DNA from: UBA1413 sp964349885 | GTDB taxonomy: Bacteria; Bacteroidota; Bacteroidia; Bacteroidales; Prolixibacteraceae | Direction: 5' to 3' | Assembly: GCA_964349885.1 (NCBI GenBank) | Contig: CAYGIQ010000024.1 | Location: 1 to 25,580 of the forward strand | DNA: 25,580 nt | Shown: positions 16,544 through 23,992 of the stretch, piece after piece | How positions within the stretch are numbered: the stretch's first letter is position 1 | Layout: each line of letters starts with the position of its first letter | The notes under the pieces: generated by a model | Database searches by the model: none | What the model was told of the DNA's origin: nothing | What the model saw: the letters and a program-made list of their open reading frames with translations, nothing else | Translations under genes and position numbers: made by a program

Positions 16544-16917
16544 AGGCAATTGGTTCTGATGAAAATAGATGGTTGGTCAACTTTCATCTATTCAATGCAT
16601 CGATGGATCCAAATTTATTTGGTTGACAAGCTATTTCCAGTTGGCTACAGCCTCTTTCCAAACGAATATTGTGATTGTAGAAGATTTGCTGCAACATACT
16701 CAAAACAGCAACATCAAAAAGTAACATGTGTAACGCAACAAGTTTTTTGGCTACAAATAATGTGTTGCCCAAACTGTTTGCGTTAATTCCCAACATACCC
16801 ATTTAGAAATAGCCTTTGCTGGTTATCAATTGATTGTAATCCGATAACTGTTCCTCCGGCGGCAGTCATCGTGGAATGATTATGACCGGAAAAATTTGAT
16901 GTTAACCCCAAAGTTTA
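16544..16917. other. 374-base AT-rich intergenic region
   Basis: This is the longest non-coding stretch in the window. It contains one hairpin just after rsmE (described separately) and a weak inverted repeat, GTTATC (16822-16827) with GATAAC (16843-16848). Short open frames on both strands show no family features or signal. The promoter of the large surface-protein gene should lie here, but I see no exact TAnnTTTG element. No tRNA or known RNA is recognisable. Confidence 0.5.
16564..16592 (+). other. Hairpin in the rsmE 3' region
   Basis: AATAGATG (16564-16571) pairs perfectly with CATCTATT (16585-16592). Inside, GTTG pairs with CAAC around a 2-nt turn, with a 3-nt T bulge, so the whole element folds compactly 20 bases after the rsmE stop. 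No T-run follows it, so it may protect a 3' end or be a chance structure rather than a classical terminator. Confidence 0.35.
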
Positions 16918-19900
16918 TTGCTTGTGAATCGCCCGTGGATTTGGAAGGCTTCTCTTTTTGTATGGCTAGCGTTTTTGCCGCTTCTTTCTGTTGGCTCTGG
17001 TTATATGGGTTTAGTGAATTCTAATGGCCTTAACTTCACCCAGGGGGGTACACCCAATATTAGTTGTCCGACCGATATGTTATGTATTTACTTGAGTTCG
17101 GCCCCTTTCGATCTTGTTCAGGACGATTATGTAGGGTTGTTCACCGGTAATGGGGTTGTCGGAAATCGCTTTTTCCCTTCCGAAGCCGGCATCGGGGAGC
17201 ATTCCGTTACATTTACCTCTGCCAATGGAACTTGCTGGTTTACCATTGTTGTTTCGCCCGATTTTAGAACCGGAACGCACAATACGAACCCAATTGAGGC
17301 TTGTCCGGGATACAATCCTCCAGCATTAACCATTGTTGGCGCCAATGGTAAATTGCCATTAATGTATGAGTGGATTTTTGGGGGTATGGAGGTTGGTGAT
17401 AATGTCAATGTTTACGATCATCCTCAAATTGCGGTAGATGGTACATTTGCTGTTTACGCAAAGGTTACCGATGCTTGCGGTACATCCGGAAATACATTGC
17501 CAAAAGTTTATACCATTCATCCTGAACCAGAGATTGTAATTTTGGGCGATGAGGTAACTTGTTTGAACCAACCTATCGATTTGCAGACTTTGGTTCAGGG
17601 GGGTGCCGGTAATTTCGAAAATTACCAATGGTTTAGGGGTACAACGTCCAATGGACCGTGGATGCCCATTGATGGAGCAACCACGGCAACGTATAAACCG
17701 TCGACCGATGTAACGGGCAGTTATTATTACCGTGTTACTTTAAATCCCAATGTAGCCTCCTGTAACCAAACCTCTGCTAACACAATGCTGGAAGTTGCTC
17801 CCGACGCCTATGCTCAAATCAGCGGCGGAGGAAGGATATGCTCTGGCAATTCAGTTGATATCTCATTCGAGATGGAGGGTGAGCCTCCATGGAGTTTAGT
17901 TGTTTCCGATGGTGAAAGTGTGTACCAACTGGATTCAATTTTTGAAAACTTTTATGAATGGACCCCAATCCCTGTAAAAAGCAGCGAATTCAGGCTCATA
18001 TCAGCTGCCGATAGCCGTTGTCCCAGTGCCCGGCTGTCTGGAAGTGCATCGGTAGTGGTTGTGGACCCTCCGATTGTGTCGATCTCGGCTCCTGAACAGG
18101 TTTGTCGCACTGAAGCTCAAGTTTCGGTTGTTTTTACGAACCATACTGGGTATGTTGTTGAGATGAAATATCGTCTGAATGGCGCAGTGCAATCGACCTT
18201 GATCTTGTTGTCTGGAAGCAGCCATGAACTCACTTTCTCGACAGTTGGCATCGATCTTATGCATTGGGAATTTCTCTCTGCCTCGCCTTTGGGTGAAACC
18301 AACTGTGTCTTTCCATTGGAGGGTGGGACTACAACCCAGATAGCCGATAAAGCCGTCTCTGGATCACTCTTAGGTGCAAAGGAAATCTGTTATGGGGATT
18401 GGCTCCCTGAACTTTATCTTGCAGGTCATACTGGTATTGTCAAGTGGCAATATTCGCTTAATGCACTTCAATGGTATGCTATTGAAGGCGTTTCAGAAGC
18501 CAACCTACCCACCTATATTTTGGGACCCTTGTATCAGACAACGTGGGTTCGAGCAATGGTATCATCAGGTCCTTGCGAACCCGTTGCCACCGATGCGGTT
18601 ATTATAAACGTCAGGCCTCCATTGCCCGACATTGTGATGCAACTGAATCAACCCGGATGCCTCGAATTAGCAGGAGGAATGGCTGTAGTCTCTCCTGTTG
18701 GCCCGGAATTCAGCTACAGTCTCAATGGTATTGATTATTCGTCTATATCAGATTTTTACGGACTACCCCCTGGCAACCATAGTCTGTATGTTCAGAATAA
18801 GACAGGGTGTGTTGTTTCTGTTAATTTTGACATAGATGCAACTCCCGATGTTCCAGCTAAACCCGAACTGGTGATAAAAAAGCCCGATTGCCAATTTAGC
18901 GATGGAGTTATCGAGGTTGTTTTTCCGCGGTCTGTAGACTTGCTTTACAGTCTTGATGGTACAAAATTTCAGTCTGCTCCCAAATTTGAAGGATTATCCG
19001 CAGGAGTCTATTCGGTTGTTGTGAAGAATCTTTATGGATGTGTTTCTGTAGAATGGGTGGTGATTGATGCCCTTTATGGAGCTCCCGATATCCCAAAAAC
19101 AGAGGTGATCTTGCCTATTTGTAGCCATCCCTTTGGAACCCTGCAAATCGTTGATCCATTCGCCGAATATTCTTACAGCATCCAAGGAGGACCATTTGAA
19201 CCCTATCCTCCTAACGGGTACGAAAACCTGTCCGTTGGAACCTATCTTCTGTCGGTAAAAAATAGCGAGGGGTGTGTCAGCTCCAAAATCATTGATGTTC
19301 CTGAGCCAGAAGATATCTCTTTATGGGCAGAGGTTCTTCCTGAATCTTGTTATGGGGCGGCGAATGGAGCTATCGATGTGCATCTGCTGACTGGCCAGGA
19401 TTTACAGTTCAAATGGTCGGGACCAGAACATTTTTCTGCGACGTCAGCGTCCATTAGCGGCTTATCGGCAGGAAGCTATCATCTTGAGGTTTCGAATTCC
19501 GGCGGTTGCTTTTTGTCGGCCAATTATATTGTACATGGGCCCCTGGCTCCATTGGCGATAGAGGTGGAGATGGTGCATCCTGAATTGTGTGATCCATCCG
19601 ACGGAGCTATGGCTGCTTTGCTCTCCGGAGGCGTCGCTCCTTATTCATTTCGATGGACCAACAGCAACGGAGAAATGGTTTCAAACGAAAGCCGTGCAGA
19701 CGGGTTAAGAGCTGGTCACTATGTTTTGGAAATCTCCGATGCAGTTGGATGCACAATTCAGGAGAATTTTATTCTCGACTTCGCAGCGCCGGCAGACTGC
19801 AGGAATTATAGTGCATTGGTTGATGGGTTTGGTAAGTATGAGGTAGTAGGTAGGGATTTATTACTGACCGCTTACGATGACTGCAACCTATACGAACATT

Positions 19901-21429
19901 TTGCGATTTTGGTTGATCCCCCTGTGTTGTATTGTAGTGAATATATGGTTGAGCACGCTGTAAATATTCAATTGATTAGCCGATTGGGTACCGTGTATCA
20001 ATGCACTGCCTTGATTGAATTGCGCGATACACTGCCTCCGGTTGCTGCATGCAGAGATACTGTTCTGTTTCTGGATGAAAAGGGTATGGCCTATCTTGAA
20101 ACTCCATCCCTCGATCGGGCAGGTCACGACAATTGCGGACTGGCCACCAGTCGTTTAAGCAGGAACCACTTTGCATGCGGCGACGTCGGTATTCATTCTG
20201 TAAGTCTTATGATAACGGATGTTTATGGAAACTTTTCGAGTTGCACTTTTTGGGTAACGGTTGCCGATACCCTTCCTCCACGGTTAGTCGCTAAGGATGT
20301 CGAACTCTGGTTTACAACGTCGGATACCCTATGGTTGGCAGATGCATTATGGGAGCATTTGATTTTTGAAAATTGTTTTGTGCAAAGCGATACGCTCAGT
20401 AAGCATTTCTTCACCTGTTCGGATTTGGGCGAGCATAGCATAACACGCAATCTTACCGATGGCTCTGGGAATTCTGTTCAGGCCGAATTCAGAGTCGTTG
20501 TAAGATCAGGGACGCAACCTGTGACAGAATCCGACACTTTTATGGTTGTTTCTGGAACGCCTTCTTCTCTTGATATTATGTACAATGACCAAGGCCATGC
20601 AGGCGCATTTGTGCAATTGGTGGAGTCTCCCCGGTATGGCTCGGCATTTTTCGATACCGGAACAGGTAGTCTAACGTATCGATCGAATGCTGATTTCGTT
20701 GGCACCGATAGTTTGCGCTACGCCCTTTGTTCCGATGGAGGTATTTGCGGACCGATATGCGACACTGCGCTCGTGATAATCTATGTTATGCCCTATAATT
20801 TTCCGCCCGTGGCTTCGAACGACCGCTTTGAGTTGGGCAACTGCCACCAAATCGGGGAAAATGTGTTGCACAACGATTTAGATCCGGGCAGTGACATCTG
20901 GTTGGGCGAGGTTACACTTTTAAAAGCACCAAGTTATGGTACACTCCAAATTTTTTCCGATGGCCAGTTTTTCTACCAACCTGAAGGCAATTTTGTAGGG
21001 GTAGACAACTTTGTGTATCAGGTTTGCGACACAGGCTTTCCTGTTTTGTGCGATAGTGCCTATGTGCAACTGCACATTTTGGCCGATACCAATTGCGATG
21101 GCATCCCTGATGCATATACCATCGGGCTGTTTGTACCTGAGGGCTTTTCGCCAAATGGCGACGGAATTGGGGACCAATTCCGGATACTCGGACTTGAAGA
21201 TTATCCGAATGCTCGGCTGAGGGTATATGACCGTTGGGGGCGTATTGTTTTTGATAGAAGGAGTTACGGGAACCTATCTGTTTGGGCAACCGAGGATGCC
21301 GCATGGTGGCGCGGAACCTACGAAGGTAGATATGCTCAAGATACCCTAGTGCCGCGCGGTAACTATATGTATTTACTGGAATTGGGGAATGGGACTTCTC
21401 GCCGCGGGATGGTTACAGTGGCCTATTAG
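16918..21429 (+). CDS. Giant T9SS type B secreted surface protein with Ig-like, SprB-type, HYR-like and cadherin-like repeats
   Basis: About 1503 residues. A hydrophobic leader ('IWKASLFVWLAFLPLLSVGS') is followed by Ig-like modules (to ~570), five SprB-type repeats (~579-955), two HYR-like modules opening with 'DTLPP' (~1038-1196), two cadherin-like modules rich in 'YND/LHND' loops (~1198-1390), and a C-terminal gliding-associated type B sorting domain ('GFSPNGDGIGDQF', 'VYDRWGRIVF', 'LVPRGNYMYLLEL'). It would be exported by the type IX system and attached or released at the cell surface; adhesion or gliding is a family-based guess. No in-frame ATG precedes the leader: a stop lies at 16903 and only TTG 16918 or GTG 16924 fit. 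No PorP/SprF-like gene is adjacent. Confidence 0.9.
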   Translation: MLVNRPWIWKASLFVWLAFLPLLSVGSGYMGLVNSNGLNFTQGGTPNISCPTDMLCIYLSSAPFDLVQDDYVGLFTGNGVVGNRFFPSEAGIGEHSVTFTSANGTCWFTIVVSPDFRTGTHNTNPIEACPGYNPPALTIVGANGKLPLMYEWIFGGMEVGDNVNVYDHPQIAVDGTFAVYAKVTDACGTSGNTLPKVYTIHPEPEIVILGDEVTCLNQPIDLQTLVQGGAGNFENYQWFRGTTSNGPWMPIDGATTATYKPSTDVTGSYYYRVTLNPNVASCNQTSANTMLEVAPDAYAQISGGGRICSGNSVDISFEMEGEPPWSLVVSDGESVYQLDSIFENFYEWTPIPVKSSEFRLISAADSRCPSARLSGSASVVVVDPPIVSISAPEQVCRTEAQVSVVFTNHTGYVVEMKYRLNGAVQSTLILLSGSSHELTFSTVGIDLMHWEFLSASPLGETNCVFPLEGGTTTQIADKAVSGSLLGAKEICYGDWLPELYLAGHTGIVKWQYSLNALQWYAIEGVSEANLPTYILGPLYQTTWVRAMVSSGPCEPVATDAVIINVRPPLPDIVMQLNQPGCLELAGGMAVVSPVGPEFSYSLNGIDYSSISDFYGLPPGNHSLYVQNKTGCVVSVNFDIDATPDVPAKPELVIKKPDCQFSDGVIEVVFPRSVDLLYSLDGTKFQSAPKFEGLSAGVYSVVVKNLYGCVSVEWVVIDALYGAPDIPKTEVILPICSHPFGTLQIVDPFAEYSYSIQGGPFEPYPPNGYENLSVGTYLLSVKNSEGCVSSKIIDVPEPEDISLWAEVLPESCYGAANGAIDVHLLTGQDLQFKWSGPEHFSATSASISGLSAGSYHLEVSNSGGCFLSANYIVHGPLAPLAIEVEMVHPELCDPSDGAMAALLSGGVAPYSFRWTNSNGEMVSNESRADGLRAGHYVLEISDAVGCTIQENFILDFAAPADCRNYSALVDGFGKYEVVGRDLLLTAYDDCNLYEHFAILVDPPVLYCSEYMVEHAVNIQLISRLGTVYQCTALIELRDTLPPVAACRDTVLFLDEKGMAYLETPSLDRAGHDNCGLATSRLSRNHFACGDVGIHSVSLMITDVYGNFSSCTFWVTVADTLPPRLVAKDVELWFTTSDTLWLADALWEHLIFENCFVQSDTLSKHFFTCSDLGEHSITRNLTDGSGNSVQAEFRVVVRSGTQPVTESDTFMVVSGTPSSLDIMYNDQGHAGAFVQLVESPRYGSAFFDTGTGSLTYRSNADFVGTDSLRYALCSDGGICGPICDTALVIIYVMPYNFPPVASNDRFELGNCHQIGENVLHNDLDPGSDIWLGEVTLLKAPSYGTLQIFSDGQFFYQPEGNFVGVDNFVYQVCDTGFPVLCDSAYVQLHILADTNCDGIPDAYTIGLFVPEGFSPNGDGIGDQFRILGLEDYPNARLRVYDRWGRIVFDRRSYGNLSVWATEDAAWWRGTYEGRYAQDTLVPRGNYMYLLELGNGTSRRGMVTVAY
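18652..19782 (+). repeat. Five diverged SprB-type protein repeats
   Basis: Five ~63-69-residue units lie at roughly residues 579-641, 655-718, 732-795, 807-872 and 887-955. Each has an early Cys, a beta pattern ('SYSLNG', 'LYSLDG', 'SYSIQG', 'FKWSG', 'FRWTN'), then a 'GLxxGxYxLxVxxxxGC' close. The first three carry the 'YSLDG'-like core and the last two a W-type core, so two sub-types follow each other. They are diverged at protein level, with no long DNA identity noticed. Confidence 0.8.
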
Positions 21430-21450
21430 GGTGCGCAAAACACCTTTTTT
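21428..21450 (+). terminator. Short hairpin plus T-run after the surface-protein gene
   Basis: GGTG (21430-21433) pairs with CACC (21441-21444) around the 7-nt loop CGCAAAA, with one or two further weak pairs outward. Six T residues (21445-21450) follow directly. The stem is short and overlaps the stop codon, so this is a modest candidate. Confidence 0.42.
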
Positions 21451-21622
21451 GTTTCATGCTGTTTGAGAACCTTCATGCATCTATTTAAATGGATAATATC
21501 AACTTTTCAAAACGAAACGGTTGGATTGAGTTAAAAAGCGGGTGTCAGACTAAAAAATGGTATTAATTTTATAGATCATTTTCCATTAACCCAGTTTTCC
21601 CAATCAACTTAGATCTGCTGTA

Positions 21623-23917
21623 ATGAAAAGAATTGGATACTTAATGATGGCTCTTCTTTCGGTGGCATGTAACCCAACCATGTGGTCAGAAACCGAATAC
21701 GGTGATATTCGCCTTGTTGCAAACAAGGGAGGCTTGAATCTTGGTTATTCCGCAACATCGGGGGTTGAACTGATTGTCTCCAAGGGTTTTGCTTTCAAAG
21801 ATTTGAACCGGAACGGTAAAATCGACAAATACGAAGACTGGAGATGGCCAGCAGAGGAACGGGCAAAGGATCTGGCCTCGCGAATGCGGATTGAGGAGAT
21901 TGCGGGCTTAATGCTGTACAGTGGACATCAGGCGCTTCCTGCGGCCGGCAGAGGCTTGTTTGGTGGAACATACAACAATCTGCCATTTTCTGAAAGTGGC
22001 GCAGCTCCTTGGGATCTTACCGATCAGCAAAAGAAATTTCTGATTGAGGACAATCTTCGACATATATTGCTTACCCGTGTAGAGAGTCCAGAGGTAGCTG
22101 CACGATGGAACAATGCTGTTCAGGCTTTGGTAGAGGGCATAGGTTGGGGCATACCGGCAAACAACAGTTCCGATCCGAGGCATGGGGTGGTAGCCGATGC
22201 AGAATACAACTATGGTGCCGGTGGACAAATCTCTATGTGGCCAGGTTCACTCGGACTGGCAGCAACATTCGACCCCGATCTGGTTCGCAGTTTTGGTGAT
22301 ATGGCTTCGCGCGAGTACCGTGCACTTGGCATTTCCACGGCTTTATCGCCCCAAATTGACCTGGCAACCGAACCCCGTTGGAATCGTTTTAGCGGAACTT
22401 TTGGAGAGGATCCTGATCTTGCTGCCGATATGGCCAGGGCCTATATCGATGGTTTCCAAACCTCAGAGGGGAATGCAGAGTTGCATTCTGGCTGGGGATA
22501 TCATAGCGTTAATGCTATGGTAAAACACTGGCCCGGCGGTGGGCCAGAAGAGGGAGGTCGCGATGGCCATTTTGGTTATGGTGCTTATGCCGTGTTCCCC
22601 GGAAACAATTTAAAAGATCATCTTTATCCCTTTGTGGAAGGTGCCTTTAAGCTGGAAGGCAAAACCAGGGCTGCCTCAGCAGTAATGCCGTATTATACAA
22701 TTTCATACAATCAGGACACCCTTTACAACGAAAATGTAGCCAATGGGTACAGTAAATATTTTATAGAAACCCTCTTACGCGGTACCTATGGCTACCAAGG
22801 TGTTGTATGCACCGATTGGCTCATTACTGGCGATGTAACAAGTGTTGATGTCTTTCAGGGCAAACCTTGGGGGGTAGAAGGGCTTTCGTTGGCCGAACGC
22901 CACTATAAGGTAATAATGGCCGGGGTTGACCAGTTTGGTGGCAACAACCAGGCTGGGCCGGTTATTGAGGCTTACCAGATGGGGGTGGCTGAGTTCGGGG
23001 AAGAATTTATGCGTCAGCGATTCGAGGTTTCTGCAGTTCGCTTGCTGCTCAACATGTTTAGGACAGGGCTGTTCGATAATCCATATCTCGATATCGAGGA
23101 GACGAACCAGGTAGTTGGCCATACAGATTTTATGGAAGCCGGATTCGATGCACAGCTAAAATCGGTCGTTATGCTCAAAAATCATAATTCAACACTTCCA
23201 TTATCGAGAGGCACTAGGGTGTATATTCCCCAACGCCATGTTGCCGCCACACGCGATTGGTTTGGCAACCTGTCACGCGAAGGGTACGAAGATCCTATAA
23301 ATGTTGAACTTGCTGCTGCCTGGTTCGACATCGTCGATACCCCGGAGAAGGCCGAAGTTGCCATTGTTTTTGTCAAAAGTCCTGAGGGAATGACTGGATA
23401 CGATCTAGACGATTACAACCGTGGCAACAACGGGTATGTACCCATCAGCTTGCAGTACGGTCGATACACAGCTACCGAAGCCCGCGATGTAAGTCTTGCT
23501 GGGGGAAGTCCTTTTGAAGATTTTATCAATCGAAGCTACAAAGGAAAAACAGCAACTGCTTCGAATGTGGCTGATATGCGAAATGTGTTGGAGACCCATC
23601 GCAAAATGAAGGGAAAACCAGTTGTGTTGGTGGTCAATATGTCAAATCCTATGGTCTTCNNNNNNNNNNCCATATTGGTCCATTTTCAGGTGCAGGATCA
23701 AGCACTTTTGGAGTTGCTCACCGGTGGAGCCGAACCCACTGCTTTGTTGCCAATGCAGATGCCTGCCGACATGACGACAGTTGAAAAACAGATGGAGGAT
23801 GTTCCACACGATATGGACGTGTATACCGATGCAGCAGGCAACCGGTATGATTTTGGTTTTGGTCTCAATTGGGGTGGTGCAATCAAAGATTCCCGCGTAA
23901 CCCGATACAAACAATAA
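21623..23917 (+). CDS. Glycoside hydrolase family 3 enzyme, probable lipoprotein with EF-hand-like loop; interrupted by assembly gap
   Basis: At least 764 residues. The N-terminus 'MALLSVACNPT' suggests lipoprotein processing at Cys16, although Ser at -3 makes the lipobox weak. A 12-residue EF-hand-like calcium loop (Asp60 to Glu71, 'DLNRNGKIDKYE') precedes the GH3 barrel. Barrel motifs are 'SSDPRHGV', 'LSPQIDLATEPRWNRFSGTF', 'VKHWPGGGPEEGGRDGHF' and the nucleophile Asp398 in 'VVCTDWLITGDVT'. The C-terminal sandwich ends with 'VPHDMDVYTD' and 'YDFGFGLNWGG'. By family it is an exo-acting beta-glucosidase or glucan glucohydrolase; the substrate is unknown. Ten Ns at 23660-23669 fall in the conserved segment between 'NPMVF' and 'ILVHFQVQDQALL', so the true sequence is incomplete. 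The gene is otherwise intact and in frame on both sides. Confidence 0.88.
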   Translation: MKRIGYLMMALLSVACNPTMWSETEYGDIRLVANKGGLNLGYSATSGVELIVSKGFAFKDLNRNGKIDKYEDWRWPAEERAKDLASRMRIEEIAGLMLYSGHQALPAAGRGLFGGTYNNLPFSESGAAPWDLTDQQKKFLIEDNLRHILLTRVESPEVAARWNNAVQALVEGIGWGIPANNSSDPRHGVVADAEYNYGAGGQISMWPGSLGLAATFDPDLVRSFGDMASREYRALGISTALSPQIDLATEPRWNRFSGTFGEDPDLAADMARAYIDGFQTSEGNAELHSGWGYHSVNAMVKHWPGGGPEEGGRDGHFGYGAYAVFPGNNLKDHLYPFVEGAFKLEGKTRAASAVMPYYTISYNQDTLYNENVANGYSKYFIETLLRGTYGYQGVVCTDWLITGDVTSVDVFQGKPWGVEGLSLAERHYKVIMAGVDQFGGNNQAGPVIEAYQMGVAEFGEEFMRQRFEVSAVRLLLNMFRTGLFDNPYLDIEETNQVVGHTDFMEAGFDAQLKSVVMLKNHNSTLPLSRGTRVYIPQRHVAATRDWFGNLSREGYEDPINVELAAAWFDIVDTPEKAEVAIVFVKSPEGMTGYDLDDYNRGNNGYVPISLQYGRYTATEARDVSLAGGSPFEDFINRSYKGKTATASNVADMRNVLETHRKMKGKPVVLVVNMSNPMVFXXXXILVHFQVQDQALLELLTGGAEPTALLPMQMPADMTTVEKQMEDVPHDMDVYTDAAGNRYDFGFGLNWGGAIKDSRVTRYKQ
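23660..23669. other. Assembly gap (10 N) inside the second GH3 gene
   Basis: Ten undetermined bases join two contigs or mask low-quality sequence within the C-terminal part of the glycosidase. The frame continues across the Ns, but from memory of related proteins about nine residues usually separate the flanking motifs, while only four codons are represented. The N count is therefore probably a placeholder. Confidence 0.95.
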
Positions 23918-23936
23918 GCATCTTGAGTAACCATGA

Positions 23937-23972
23937 AAAAAGCCCCCTTAAAATGTTTTAAGGGGGCTTTTT
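23937..23972. terminator. Strong bidirectional intrinsic terminator
   Basis: Positions 23937-23953 and 23956-23972 are perfectly complementary (17 bp). The core is GCCCCCTTAAAA/TTTTAAGGGGGC, flanked by A-run and T-run on opposite sides, so each strand sees a hairpin ending in Ts. It lies 19 bases past the GH3 stop and 20 bases past the stop of the convergent carboxylase gene, and should end both transcripts. Confidence 0.93.
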
Positions 23973-23992
23973 AGTATAGAAAACCGAATTGA

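Noticed and set aside
16550..16802. Two overlapping short open frames (78 codons plus, 72 codons minus) in the spacer after rsmE
   Set aside because: No signal peptide, motif or supporting start context; they overlap each other and look like chance frames in non-coding sequence.
16822..16848. Inverted repeat GTTATC/GATAAC upstream of the surface-protein gene as an operator
   Set aside because: Only six bases per arm with a 15-base loop; expected by chance in AT-rich sequence and not tied to a promoter element.
20912..21304. 130-codon minus-strand frame under the T9SS C-terminal region
   Set aside because: Antisense to the sorting domain and cadherin-like module, which are clearly real; no domain recognised.
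16918..21429. The large repeat protein as a phage tail or toxin (Rhs/contact-dependent) protein
   Set aside because: The C-terminus is a T9SS type B sorting domain, with no YD repeats, toxin tip or immunity gene downstream.
23660..23669. The second GH3 gene as a pseudogene because of the interruption
   Set aside because: The interruption is an N gap, both sides stay in one frame, and all visible catalytic motifs are intact.
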